The notes beneath the pieces are model-generated. The model worked only from the letters and a program-made list of their open reading frames with translations. It was not told the origin of the DNA and did not search any database. Positions 33,532-41,540 of a stretch of DNA of 64,000 nt are shown piece by piece. The stretch covers positions 124,001 through 188,000 of the forward strand of contig NZ_CP091786.1 in NCBI RefSeq assembly GCF_022024015.1, given 5' to 3'. Origin of the DNA: Prevotella sp. E9-3. Its GTDB lineage: Bacteria > Bacteroidota > Bacteroidia > Bacteroidales > Bacteroidaceae. A program made the position numbers and the translations under genes. Position 1 is the stretch's first letter. Every line of letters starts with the position of its first letter.

Positions 33532-33666
33532 TTATCTAACGACTGAAGACGCCAGGACATGCCATGACTTGTCTAGGTCGCTGCGCTGGATATAGCCCTT
33601 TCCAGTCTTGCCGTCAAGGAGTTTCTGGATGGCGTAGATGACTATTTGCGATACTTTCGCCAGCCT
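33532..33666 (-). pseudogene. Orphan C-terminal gene fragment
   Basis: An open stretch without a start codon reads L-L-D-G-K-T-G-K-G-Y-I-Q-R-S-D-L-D-K-S-W-and on to V-L-A-S-S-V-V-R-stop. Codon choice looks protein-like, but I cannot name the family. It lies in the 33430-33713 gap, which otherwise shows nothing clear. Confidence 0.35.
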
Positions 33667-33713
33667 TTAGTCACTTTTGCGGCATAATCGCATTGTTATT
33701 CAAAAAGAATTCG

Positions 33714-33721
33714 TAACTTTG
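33714..33721 (+). promoter_or_regulatory. -7 box of the DUF3791/DUF3990 cassette (TAACTTTG)
   Basis: TAACTTTG 22 nt before the DUF3791 start. Confidence 0.6.
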
Positions 33722-33743
33722 TCGCTGTAATACTTCATTCATC

Positions 33744-33968
33744 ATGTCACAGGAGATTCAAAATAAAGCGGAATACATCGTCATTTTCATTAGCGAGTTT
33801 GCTCGTTGCTTCGGTCTGTCAGCGGTGCAGGCTTATCGCTATCTGAACCGCTATAAGGCCATTGACTTTCTGGATGAGCATTATAACGTAGCACATACTC
33901 AAAGTTTTGAAGACATGGTGCAGAATATGGCTGGGTACTGCCAGCGTCATGGAGGGGCGCTTGTATGA
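33744..33968 (+). CDS. DUF3791 family protein, 74 aa
   Basis: A small helical protein matching DUF3791 in its K-A-E-Y-I-V-I-F-I-S-E-F-A-R, G-L-S-A-V-Q-A-Y-R-Y-L and the D-F-L-D-E-H-Y-N-V-A-H-T pattern. DUF3791 genes typically sit next to DUF3990 genes, and the pair behaves in genomes like a toxin-antitoxin or regulatory module; the function is not established to my knowledge. Its stop overlaps the next start by 4 bp (ATGA). Confidence 0.82.
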   Translation: MSQEIQNKAEYIVIFISEFARCFGLSAVQAYRYLNRYKAIDFLDEHYNVAHTQSFEDMVQNMAGYCQRHGGALV

Positions 33969-34441
33969 AACTTTATCATGGAACAAATATAGATTTCTTG
34001 GCGATTGACTTAAACCAATCCCAGCGAGGCAAGGACTTTGGTCGTGGATTCTACCTATCAGAGTCAGAGACACAAGCAGAGGAGATGGCCAAGTTCAAGG
34101 TACAATTGATCGGTGGAGAGTGTATCGTTCAAAACTATGAGTTCGACGAGGCCCACTTGAATGACGGGACATTGCGTTTTTTGCGTTTCGATGGTTATAC
34201 GAAAGATTGGGCCACGTTCATCCTTGCCAACCGCCAGAATAAGAGTGAGGTAAACATTCATAACTACGATGTTGTCTATGGTCCAATAGCAAATGACAAG
34301 GTAGGTGCACAAATCCGTAATGTCATTGAGCAGAACATCAATATGGACACCTTTCTCGAGCGCTTGAAATACATGAAGGGCATCACTTTTCAATATTTCT
34401 TCGGAAGCGAGAAAGCCATTCAAATGCTGAGGCGCCTATGA
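33965..34441 (+). CDS. DUF3990 family protein (ADP-ribosyltransferase-like)
   Basis: A 158-aa protein: L-Y-H-G-T-N at the N-terminus, G-K-D-F-G-R-G-F-Y-L-S-E-S at 24-36 and a late E-K-A-I-Q-M-L segment. The Y-H-G-T and G-x-G-F-Y-x-(S/T) arrangement resembles the NAD-binding core of ADP-ribosyltransferase-fold proteins. If active it would modify a macromolecule using NAD. It is coupled by ATGA overlaps to DUF3791 upstream and to a 71-aa gene downstream. Confidence 0.82.
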   Translation: MKLYHGTNIDFLAIDLNQSQRGKDFGRGFYLSESETQAEEMAKFKVQLIGGECIVQNYEFDEAHLNDGTLRFLRFDGYTKDWATFILANRQNKSEVNIHNYDVVYGPIANDKVGAQIRNVIEQNINMDTFLERLKYMKGITFQYFFGSEKAIQMLRRL

Positions 34442-34653
34442 GTACAATAGACTATATGAATGAATGCACCGTGCGAGACCTCGTTTTTATGCTGATGGAA
34501 GAGCGCGGATTGTCGCTTCACGAAGCGCTTGACGCGGTCTATAACTCTGAGACATACGCCAAACTGACCGATCCCGCAACGGGACTCTATTTCCAAAGTC
34601 CTGTTTACATTTACTGTTATCTTGACAGAGAACTTACTACGGGAAAGATGTAG
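34438..34653 (+). CDS. Small third gene of the DUF3791/DUF3990 cassette, 71 aa
   Basis: An acidic 71-aa protein (T-V-R-D-L-V-F-M-L-M-E-E-R-G-L-S-L-H-E-A-L-D) ending L-Y-F-Q-S-P-V-Y-I-Y-C-Y-L-D. It resembles helical partner proteins that travel with DUF3990. It overlaps the DUF3990 stop by 4 bp. I cannot assign a domain; an antitoxin-like role is inferred only from size and coupling. Confidence 0.7.
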   Translation: MSTIDYMNECTVRDLVFMLMEERGLSLHEALDAVYNSETYAKLTDPATGLYFQSPVYIYCYLDRELTTGKM

Positions 34654-34754
34654 GGGCTGAGCACCTTTCCAAAGCAAAACAATTCAGCCGCTCTCAAACG
34701 CTCCATCTATCCAAGAAACGAACCATGTAAACGATAAGGGTGTGCCAAGAAAAT

Positions 34755-34800
34755 GAAGTGAACCCCAGAAGTATTCTGTCCAACTTCTGGGGTTCACTTC
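34755..34800. terminator. Perfect inverted repeat between convergent genes
   Basis: GAAGTGAACCCCAGAAG (34755-34771) pairs with 34784-34800 around a 12-nt loop, between the cassette and the convergent LRR gene. There is no T-tract on either side, so termination is possible but not typical; it may be a remnant repeat. Confidence 0.6.
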
Positions 34801-34825
34801 ACACTTGTCCCTCTGCCATCATTCC

Positions 34826-35821
34826 TTAATCCTTAATCACCTTTCTTGTGGTTCCATCACTCATTTTCTGGATATTCACACCTCGTTGAGGTTGAGCTAG
34901 CAAATTACCATCTATAGAATAATGTTTTAATATACGAGTTGCATCAAAAGAACTTCTTTCTGATACTGCTGTTTCTTCTATTTCAGTAATACTCAAGAAT
35001 CTCCCCCATTCAGGAGTATTTCTATATAATTCCAAAGTTCCTGCCGGAATTTCCAAATTAACCACTTCATAGTGGTATTTTTCAAAAGGACTCCAATCTT
35101 CAACGTATTTGCGTGGAAAATATGTTTGACTGCTAAAATTGGTTAGTCTTGTACAACCTTTAAACACAGACGAACCGAAATAATCTAAGTCTGCGGCAAG
35201 AATAACTAAACTCAAGGAAGTACATCCTTGGAATGCATTATCTTGAATTTTCTTAAGGTTATTAAAAAGGCCAGGGAATATCACTATTTCTGTTATACCA
35301 GTGCACCCTTTGCAAACCTCATAAGGAACTTCCTTGAGATTTCCTCCAAAAATCATGACTGTTAAACAGGTACAACCTTCTAAAGCATTACGCCCCATTT
35401 CTTCCAAAAGAGGGGGGATTGAAAAAACCTGAAGTTTTGTACATCCTGCGAATGCATAAGCTCCAATCTTTTTTGTTGCATCGCCAGGCCATGACATTGA
35501 CCATAACTCTTTATTATCTCTAAATGCTGCTGTTCCAACCTCTTCTATGGTAGGTGGAAAGTTTATCCATTCTATTGCTGGATCAAATTTTGAACTGTAA
35601 AAAGCGTTGTCTTCTATTCTAGTAACCAAGTAATTCTTTTCTTCATATGTAACATATTCAGGGATGGTTAATATACCACCTAGTGCCACATCTTTAGTTG
35701 CACCCTTAATGGTTGCTGTACGGGTGGATTCATGAAGAGCACATTCAAATTTACCAATTCGAACATCAGCTTTTATGGTTACAACTGGCAATAATAACCA
35801 TAATATAAGAATTCTTTTCAT
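34826..35821 (-). CDS. BspA-like leucine-rich repeat protein (divergent)
   Basis: A 331-aa protein with a signal peptide (M-K-R-I-L-I-L-W-L-L-L-P-V-V) and five to six degenerate LRR_5 units (for example I-E-D-N-A-F-Y-S, V-G-T-A-A-F-R-D-N-K-E-L-W, I-G-A-Y-A-F-A-G-C-T-K-L). The end has I-D-G-N-L-L-A-Q-P-Q-R-G-V-N-I-Q-K-M, a tail-like sequence. Unlike the other two LRR genes it shows neither their signal peptide nor the structured leader, so it is a separate lineage. Start 35821 is chosen because the signal peptide begins there. Confidence 0.82.
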   Translation of the reverse strand: MKRILILWLLLPVVTIKADVRIGKFECALHESTRTATIKGATKDVALGGILTIPEYVTYEEKNYLVTRIEDNAFYSSKFDPAIEWINFPPTIEEVGTAAFRDNKELWSMSWPGDATKKIGAYAFAGCTKLQVFSIPPLLEEMGRNALEGCTCLTVMIFGGNLKEVPYEVCKGCTGITEIVIFPGLFNNLKKIQDNAFQGCTSLSLVILAADLDYFGSSVFKGCTRLTNFSSQTYFPRKYVEDWSPFEKYHYEVVNLEIPAGTLELYRNTPEWGRFLSITEIEETAVSERSSFDATRILKHYSIDGNLLAQPQRGVNIQKMSDGTTRKVIKD

Positions 35822-36139
35822 ACCTCTCAAAAATATTAGTTTGATTTTAATTGTACTTATCAAATGGGCAGTAGTGATACGTTTGCACCTTATTCTATGC
35901 TGTGACGAAGATACGAATTTAATTTGAAATAACAAAGGAAAAGAGATGAAAAAAATAACGAAACAGCAAAAAAATGGCGAGGTGGATTACGGGGCACTCC
36001 GTCCCTTGACATGAATCTTACATAATTAGTAAGCAAGGATGAACTTCGGTCTCGATTCTGAATAAAAGCTATCGCTGCTTTGTCTTTTCCACATCATAAG
36101 TAGCAACTTATCTTTGCAGCAACCAACAAAAATTGAATC
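35822..36139. other. Intergenic, 318 nt
   Basis: Divergent upstream regions. I see a -7 box TATCTTTG at 36109-36116 for the plus-strand gene at 36140 and no clear box for the LRR gene. Nothing else is recognisable. Confidence 0.5.
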
Positions 36140-36406
36140 ATGACAACAAACAGTAAAGAATGGATTCAGTACTCAACCGCAGCACTCATGGTGGTGTCTG
36201 GGGTTGTACTGTCCTTTATCTCGTTCTTCACCAAGGGCGATGTCACCGACGGTGTGCTCTGGTACATGGCGCATGGCCTGACCTTCGCAGGGGCCGTCTT
36301 CGGGGTGAGCGTGTACTTTAAAACGAAACTCGGAGAATCCGAGTATCGTATCAAAGAATTCTTATCCAAACAAATCAGAAATGAAACAGACAATGAGACG
36401 CATTGA
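36140..36406 (+). CDS. Small membrane protein, holin-like
   Basis: An 88-aa protein with two hydrophobic segments (A-A-L-M-V-V-S-G-V-V-L-S-F-I-S-F-F and L-T-F-A-G-A-V-F-G-V-S-V-Y-F) separated by a short acidic loop, and a charged C-terminus. Its position immediately before, and overlapping, an N-acetylmuramoyl-L-alanine amidase suggests a holin-like or amidase-export role, as in the small holin/amidase cassettes found near Bacteroidales capsule loci. The -7 box is at 36109-36116. Confidence 0.7.
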   Translation: MTTNSKEWIQYSTAALMVVSGVVLSFISFFTKGDVTDGVLWYMAHGLTFAGAVFGVSVYFKTKLGESEYRIKEFLSKQIRNETDNETH

Positions 36407-36542
36407 CAGAATTATCGTTCATTGTACGGCCACGCCTGAGGGCAGGCATGTGACCGTCAAAGACGTGGATAGCTGGCACCGTGACAGAGGCTGGGCCAAC
36501 GGTATCGGCTACCATTATCTGATTTACCTTGACGGCAGCATC
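36381..36542 (+). pseudogene. N-acetylmuramoyl-L-alanine amidase, truncated
   Basis: The N-terminal ~52 residues of an amidase_2 (T7 lysozyme-like) enzyme: R-I-I-V-H-C-T-A-T-P-E-G with the first zinc His, H-R-D-R-G-W-A-N-G-I-G-Y-H-Y-L-I-Y-L-D-G-S-I. Homology stops at G-S-I, where repeat C starts (36543); the remaining ~100 residues, with the other zinc ligands, are missing. The start may be 36381 or 36393. Confidence 0.88.
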
Positions 36543-36730
36543 TTTTTTTTACGTGTTTATCTGTTGCTTCTTAACAGACAGCAAAGAAGTTAGCAATATT
36601 CATTATTTTGGAACGCACCTTTTTGTTTGCTCCGCCCCCGAATCATATATAGTTTTCCTTACTTGCTATCTCAGTAGTACTTTCACGCTTTTCTGGCCAA
36701 TCTTTACGATGGCGATGGAACCAGACTGAA
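36543..36730. repeat. Repeat C
   Basis: From its T8 tract onward this copies 31586-31773 and continues as homology through the 3' part of the adjoining LRR gene. It contains the DUF3332 tail remnant (36571-36618, minus strand). The palindrome units are absent: the copy starts exactly at the T8 that follows them elsewhere. Confidence 0.9.
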
Positions 36731-38240
36731 GAGAGGTGCTAACTGTTGCCTGTCCGTTCTGAACAACGGCAGTACCTACTTGAGTGCCATTAACACTATA
36801 GACACTAACTTGCGTGCCATCATCAATACCTTGAACGGTCAACGCTCCACCCTGAGAACTGATTGTAGGTGTCTGGCACTTTGGCTGATCTACAGGAGCG
36901 TCAGTACCGTAATCATACTCCTCAATGTGAACAAAGTTACTCCACCATGGAGTATCCTCATAATCAACTTTCTTGCCTATAGGAACATACAACTTTGCAT
37001 GACTATAAGTATTGTCGGCAAACGTATTCTTAAAAATAGTAAAGACGTCCTCAATCTTGCTATAAACAGATTGAAGGCTAGAGCAGCCATAGAACGCCCC
37101 ATCTCCAATGCTCGTCACACTATTAGGTATAGTTACGGAGGTAAGGCTGGAGCAGTCATAGAACGCAGCATTTCCAATGCTCGTCACACTATTAGGTATA
37201 GTTACGGAGGTAAGGCTGGAGCAACCATAGAACGTATAATCTCCAATGCTCGTCACACTATTAGGTATAGTTACGGAGGTAAGGCGAGAGCACCTATAGA
37301 ACGCATAAGTTCCAATACTCGTCACACTATTGGGGATAGTGACGGAGCTAAGGTTATTACATTTCTCAAACGCACCACTTCCAATGCTCGTCACACTATT
37401 AGGTATAGTGACGGAGGTAAGGCCGGAGCAGCCTAAGAACGCGTTATTTCCAATGCTCGTCACGCTATTACCGATAGTTACGGATTTAAGGATAGAGCAG
37501 TCAGAGAACGCCCCATTTCCAATACTCGTCACACTATTACCGATAGTGACGGAGGTAAGGTCTAAGCAGCCAGAAAACGCATATTCTCCAATGCTCGTCA
37601 CACTATTAGGAATGGTGATGGAGGTAAGGCCGTAACAGCAAGAGAACGCCCCATCTCCAATGCTCGTCACACTATTAGGAATAGTTATGGAGGTAAGACT
37701 GGAGCAACTATTGAACGCAGATTCCCCAATACTCGTTACACTATTGGGGATTGTGATGGAGGTAAGGCGATAGCAACCAGAGAACGTGTGATTTCCAATG
37801 CTCGTCACGCTATTACCGATAGTGACGGAGGTAAGGCTAGAGCAGCTAGAAAACGCACTGGTTCCAATGCTCGTCACACTATTGGGGATAGTGACGGCGG
37901 TAAGGCCAGAGCAGTCACGGAACGCAGAATTTCCAATGCTCGTCACGCTATTAGGAATAGTGACGGCGGTAAGGCCGGAGCAGCCATAGAACGCTTCATT
38001 TCCAATACTCGTCACCTTACGTGTTTTGTCCATATAAGTGACTTCTTCTGGGATAACGACATTGCCTTGATATGAAGATGAAGAAGAATAGTTACCCTTG
38101 TACGTTACCTCCAACTCTGTACTATTATTGATATAGTTGTAATAAATGGTGACACCATCGGTATTTTTTACTTCGATTTCGTGGGCACTGACTACTAATG
38201 GAAGTAGCATCAATGCAAATAAAAGTAATTGTTTCTTCAT
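36666..38240 (-). CDS. BspA-type leucine-rich repeat surface protein
   Basis: A 524-aa secreted protein built like the one at 31715-33112 but with about 14 LRR_5 repeats of 23 residues ([20 protein letters not shown]). The signal peptide and first ~55 residues are nearly identical to the paralogue, as is the C-terminal domain ([12 protein letters not shown]...K-V-L-L-R), whereas the repeat number differs. The nearly identical 69-bp DNA repeats allow expansion and contraction by recombination. Translation is taken from 38240, where the signal peptide begins. Likely surface adhesin. Confidence 0.9.
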   Translation of the reverse strand: MKKQLLLFALMLLPLVVSAHEIEVKNTDGVTIYYNYINNSTELEVTYKGNYSSSSSYQGNVVIPEEVTYMDKTRKVTSIGNEAFYGCSGLTAVTIPNSVTSIGNSAFRDCSGLTAVTIPNSVTSIGTSAFSSCSSLTSVTIGNSVTSIGNHTFSGCYRLTSITIPNSVTSIGESAFNSCSSLTSITIPNSVTSIGDGAFSCCYGLTSITIPNSVTSIGEYAFSGCLDLTSVTIGNSVTSIGNGAFSDCSILKSVTIGNSVTSIGNNAFLGCSGLTSVTIPNSVTSIGSGAFEKCNNLSSVTIPNSVTSIGTYAFYRCSRLTSVTIPNSVTSIGDYTFYGCSSLTSVTIPNSVTSIGNAAFYDCSSLTSVTIPNSVTSIGDGAFYGCSSLQSVYSKIEDVFTIFKNTFADNTYSHAKLYVPIGKKVDYEDTPWWSNFVHIEEYDYGTDAPVDQPKCQTPTISSQGGALTVQGIDDGTQVSVYSVNGTQVGTAVVQNGQATVSTSLQSGSIAIVKIGQKSVKVLLR

Positions 38241-38542
38241 AAGCTTATAATTGTTTTTGTTATTAATTGAATAGACACAAAAAGAAAACGTGGACAATTT
38301 ACTTCGTCTACGTATTCTGAGGTATTGGGGAAAACCTATTAGTCTTAAACGAGTAAAAGTCCACGCTACTAAGCGTGAACTCCAACTTTCGTTCTTGATT
38401 GTTTCTTCCAATTCCCCAATATTCAGAAAACAAGAATCTAAAAGTGGATATTCATCCTATATGTCCTTTTCTGTAATAATCTTTTCTCAGCCCATAGGCA
38501 ATATCAGTTTTAAAAGTTAAACATCTAGCGTTTTACTTTTCT
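38241..38542 (-). ncRNA. Structured 5' leader of the LRR gene (copy Y)
   Basis: Same position and length as copy X. Plus-strand 38315-38334 pairs with 38412-38428; ACGCT (38363-38367) pairs with AGCGT (38372-38376); CGTGGAC...ACTTCGT at 38289-38307 can pair with ACGAGTAAAAGTCCACG (38350-38366) or locally with GTCTACG. The -7 box is TATCTTTG on the minus strand at 38548-38555. Confidence 0.75.
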
Positions 38543-38647
38543 GCGGGCAAAGATACAAACTTTTCTGTAACTTCCAAAGAACAAGGTTGCAATTTCTTTA
38601 ATCTATCATTATTACCAAGGACAAGTGGTAAGAAAGCGGAACCGCGC

Positions 38648-38825
38648 GATAAGAAAAGTCGAATAATCCTCTTATGAATAAATAATGATTCTCTTAAGAA
38701 GAAAAACAATAAGAATTGCATTCTAATTCTTTTCAAGCATAATTCTATTGGTTTTCATGCTCAATAGAATTTTGGCCAAAATTCAAAAAATAATGGCCAG
38801 AATTTTAAAAATTTTGGCCATTATT
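38648..38825. repeat. Repeat D with GGCC-core palindrome array
   Basis: 38648-38769 matches 31458-31579 with three substitutions. It is followed by three palindromes at 21-bp period: AATTTTGGCCAAAATT (38768-38783), AATAATGGCCAGAATT (38789-38804) and AATTTTGGCCATTATT (38810-38825). They end 26 nt past the DUF3332 stop codon. Confidence 0.88.
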
Positions 38826-38851
38826 GGTATTAACTATTTATCTGTTGCAAC

Positions 38852-39400
38852 TTAACGGGCTGCGAAGAAGTTGACAGTGCTCATCACTTCGGCACGCACC
38901 ATGTCAAGTCCTGCCTGGTCGTTAGTAACATTGATCTTCTCACCGTTCTTCATGGTAGCCTGGATGGTTCCATCGGGATTGAAACGGAAAATCTCCTTTA
39001 CCACACCGTTCTGCTTCATTGACCAAGAGTCGGTAGCCTCGTCGTGCAGGAAATAGGTCACCTCGCCGGTAGGAGCCTTTATCTCATAGCCCTGACGTGA
39101 AGTCTTCACTACATAGTAGCGACCGTCCTGACCCATCACGGTCTGGGTGTTGTCGGCCAGAGGATTGTTGCCGCTCCAGAATTCGATGGTGTTCAGCACC
39201 AGACTGTCAACAAACAGGCAGATAGGAGCAACGAGCCACTCGATCAGTAAACCAACGATACCGTTCACATACTTGTTGCTGGTCATGTGGGTCTGCCACT
39301 TCTCATACTTGTTGAACAGGGCATAAGAACCGATACAAGAACTGTAGATGAATGAAGCTGCGAGCAATACGGCTGCTACACTGAGATTAATTTTTTTCAT
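38852..39400 (-). CDS. DUF3332 family lipoprotein
   Basis: A 182-aa protein. The signal region A-A-V-L-L-A-A-S-F-I-Y-S-S-C gives a lipobox cysteine, followed by I-G-S-Y-A-L-F-N-K-Y-E-K-W, a hydrophobic stretch (G-L-L-I-E-W-L-V-A-P-I-C-L-F-V-D) and a beta-rich C-terminus, the DUF3332 layout. Function unknown. Its last ~15 codons (V-R-A-E-V-M-S-T-V-N-F-F-A-A-R) are the source of the decayed tails in repeats A, B and C. The minus-strand -7 box TATCTTTG lies at 39457-39464. Confidence 0.88.
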   Translation of the reverse strand: MKKINLSVAAVLLAASFIYSSCIGSYALFNKYEKWQTHMTSNKYVNGIVGLLIEWLVAPICLFVDSLVLNTIEFWSGNNPLADNTQTVMGQDGRYYVVKTSRQGYEIKAPTGEVTYFLHDEATDSWSMKQNGVVKEIFRFNPDGTIQATMKNGEKINVTNDQAGLDMVRAEVMSTVNFFAAR

Positions 39401-39585
39401 AAGCTGAAGTTTATTAGGTTGTTTTAATAAATGGTTATTAAATAGAAATTCTGTGGCAAAGATACACACTTTGCCACATATTGCCAACACTTTTCCACAA
39501 AAACTTGCTATTTTTTTGTGGTTAACCAGTTCGCAGACTTAACCGCATACTGCTTTAGTCGGACTCACGTTAATATTAACAGATG

Positions 39586-39660
39586 GGTGGGAATTTCATT
39601 CGCATGAACAAAATTCACGGCTATTCGTTTGGTCGTATCGGAAATAAGTACTAATTTTGC
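39586..39660. repeat. 75-bp direct repeat, copy 1 (before the Rpn gene)
   Basis: Pairs with 40566-40640 at about 60 of 75 identical positions and no gaps. It holds a degenerate hairpin (GGTGGGAATTTCATTC / GAACAAAATTCACGG) and, at its end, the TAATTTTG -7 box (39652-39659) of the Rpn gene. Confidence 0.85.
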
Positions 39661-39664
39661 AAAT

Positions 39665-40543
39665 ATGAGTAAATATGTAAGATTCGACTGGGCCATGAAG
39701 CGGCTGCTCCGCAACAAGGCCAACTATGTGGTGCTGGAAGGGCTTATTACCACCCTTCTGGGCCGGTCAATCCATATCAAGAAACTTTTGGAGAGCGAGG
39801 GCTACAAGGAGAACGAGGACTCGAAGGCCAACCGTGTAGATTTGCTGGCTGAGGACGACCACGGACATCTCTATCTCATGGAGGTGCAGAACGAGTCAGA
39901 GGTGGCCTACTTCCAGCGCATGCTCTTCGGAGCATCCAAGCTGGTGACGGAGTATATCAACAGCGGCGAGGGCTACGAGAATGTTTCTAAGGTTTACAGC
40001 ATCAATATCGTCTATTTCAACCTGGGTCAGGGCAAGGACATCGTTTACCACGGCAAGACTGAGTTCCGTGGTCTTCACGATGCGGACGATGTGCTGCAGC
40101 TTTCGCCTTTCCAGCGCCAGAAGTTCAATGTCGATGCCGTGAGCGACCTCTATCCGGAGTACTATGTTTTGAAGGCCAACGACTTCGACCGCTGGTCGCG
40201 CGTGCCCTTGGAACAATGGATTTATTTTCTCTCTACGGGCGACATTCCTGACGATGCTGATGCTCCAGGACTGGCTGAGGCACGCCAGAAGATGCAGATA
40301 GCCAGCATGACGCCTGAAGAGCTGACAGCCTACCGCCGTCACTTGGATAATGCCGTCATTCTGCGCGACAATATTGAGACAGCAAAAGGAGAAGGTCGTG
40401 CTGAGGGTCGTGCTGAGGGTCGTGCTGAGGGTCGTGCTGAAGAGCGCGTTGTAATGGCTCGTAATATGAAGACTGACAACATGCCGGTGGAGTTGATTGC
40501 CAAGTACACTGGACTTACTCATGAGGAAATAGCCTCGCTGTAG
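39665..40543 (+). CDS. Rpn family PD-(D/E)XK nuclease / putative transposase
   Basis: A 292-aa protein. The catalytic core is N-R-V-D-L-L-A-E-D followed by Y-L-M-E-V-Q-N-E (D...E-x-Q). Rpn-type nucleases promote RecA-independent recombination in E. coli, and Bacteroidetes relatives are multicopy. Near the C-terminus four copies of GGTCGTGCTGAG (40396-40442) encode A-E-G-R repeats, a coiled and length-variable region. The start at 39665 leaves five bases after the -7 box, so the mRNA is probably leaderless. It is bracketed by 75-bp direct repeats and followed by a strong hairpin. Confidence 0.9.
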   Translation: MSKYVRFDWAMKRLLRNKANYVVLEGLITTLLGRSIHIKKLLESEGYKENEDSKANRVDLLAEDDHGHLYLMEVQNESEVAYFQRMLFGASKLVTEYINSGEGYENVSKVYSINIVYFNLGQGKDIVYHGKTEFRGLHDADDVLQLSPFQRQKFNVDAVSDLYPEYYVLKANDFDRWSRVPLEQWIYFLSTGDIPDDADAPGLAEARQKMQIASMTPEELTAYRRHLDNAVILRDNIETAKGEGRAEGRAEGRAEGRAEERVVMARNMKTDNMPVELIAKYTGLTHEEIASL

Positions 40544-40565
40544 CCTTCATCTTAATAGTTATATA

Positions 40566-40640
40566 GGTGGGAATTTTGCTCGCATGAGCAAAATTCCCAC
40601 CTTTTCTTTTGGTTGAATCAGAAATAAGTCGTACTTTTGC
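40566..40640. repeat. 75-bp direct repeat, copy 2, with terminator and promoter
   Basis: It contains a perfect 16-bp stem GGTGGGAATTTTGCTC-GCAT-(complement) at 40566-40601 followed by TTTTCTTTT, a good terminator for the Rpn gene, and then a new -7 box TACTTTTG at 40632-40639. Confidence 0.88.
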
Positions 40641-40645
40641 TGCCG

Positions 40646-40850
40646 TGTTGATGAAAAAAACTGACAAGAGAGTCGGCGACACATCTTTTTAATTGCTCAA
40701 TTCCCAGACGAATTGCGACCTCGAAAAGGAAAAATAGAGCATTATATCACCATTTGAGTGTGTGCATTATTGCGCAAACTTCAACGTATGGTGATTTAGG
40801 TCGTCGCAAACCTGTCTGGGAATACGGAGAGGTCTGCGCTTTTTTGTGTC
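40646..40850 (+). ncRNA. Candidate rod-shaped structured RNA (6S-like?)
   Basis: Downstream of the TACTTTTG box. Nested pairings: ATTCCCAGAC (40700-40709) with 40814-40823; TTGCGAC (40713-40719) with 40803-40809; ATCACCAT (40746-40753) with 40788-40795; and an inner TGTGC/GCGCA hairpin. A one-sided bulge (40721-40745) gives a long hairpin with a central bubble, the general shape of 6S RNA. It ends near T6 at 40840-40845. No coding frame covers it. Identity as 6S is only a guess from shape. Confidence 0.5.
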
Positions 40851-40908
40851 CATGCCTTTCTGCTGGTGATACTAATTATTAATCTATTAATAACTTAAAC
40901 AAAAAGGT

Positions 40909-41337
40909 ATGGAAATGAAAAAAACTACTAATGAAAAGACTACTCGTCGCAGTGGGAGTGCTCATGGGAGTAACAAATGAGAAGTAATAACCCTTGGTGG
41001 TGGTGCAGGAGACAGTGACATGACTTTCTACCTGACCTGTGACAATGGTTATGGAAAAATTCACAGTGTGGTAGGTAGTAGTTGTGTTGGAACAACAGAA
41101 AACGAAACCGTATGGTGGAACAACCTCTCCGATTATTTCACAGTTGCTGCCAACAAGACACTTACGCTTAATTTCAAGAACTATTCGAGTAAGTCTGATA
41201 ATTGGAATAACAGAACTGCCCAAAATGATTGCTGCATCGGAATTAATTCGTATGGGCAACGATTATAATGGTTCAACCACGATCGAGTCGCGCAGCAATA
41301 GCAATAGTGTCTGGGACGACGAGGAGGAAGATTATTA
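40909..41337 (+). pseudogene. Decayed secreted-protein gene with in-frame TGA and a frameshift
   Basis: The frame from ATG 40909 (M-E-M-K-K-T-T-N-E-K) meets TGA at 40978-40980, then continues in the same frame as E-V-I-T-L-G-G-G-A-G-D-S-D-M-T-F-Y-L and F-K-N-Y-S-S-K-S-D-N-W-N-N to a stop at 41268. A different frame takes over near 41205 with sensible sequence (I-R-M-G-N-D-Y-N-G-S-T-T-I-E-S and an acidic end) to 41337. One nonsense and one frameshift mutation explain this. I do not recognise the family with certainty. Confidence 0.65.
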
Positions 41338-41461
41338 ATCGTCAACGACAAAAAAGGAATATTTCATTTTTTTTTCTTTCCCTTCGGGGAAGATTGTTTA
41401 AATTAGTATTAATAAACACGCTCTTCATAAACTGTGAAGTCGTAAGGAGAGCAGAAACTAT

Positions 41462-41500
41462 GGGAGGATGTAGTCCGTGAGGATCGCATCCTTTTTTTTT
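41462..41500 (+). terminator. Hairpin with T9 tract
   Basis: GGATGT (41464-41469) pairs with GCATCC (41484-41490) and an inner GTCC/GGAT stem, followed by a run of nine T. It would end plus-strand transcription from the decayed gene. A UUCG-type hairpin (TTCCC-TTCG-GGGAA, about 41378-41391) lies upstream. Nothing else is seen in 41338-41540. Confidence 0.65.
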
Positions 41501-41540
41501 GATAGAATCATTAATCGTTGGAAAGGAATGAGGATGAACT

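Noticed and set aside
36140..36542. Prophage remnant
   Set aside because: Only a holin-like gene and half an amidase; no structural, integrase or packaging genes.
36780..38075. Plus-strand frames with repeated N-A-R-H-T-I-R-Y-S units opposite the LRR gene
   Set aside because: They come from reading the LRR DNA repeats backwards.
40646..40850. Retron msr/msd
   Set aside because: No reverse transcriptase gene nearby.
40978..40980. TGA as selenocysteine or recoded tryptophan
   Set aside because: No SECIS-like element seen, other genes use TGA as stop, and a frameshift follows in the same gene.
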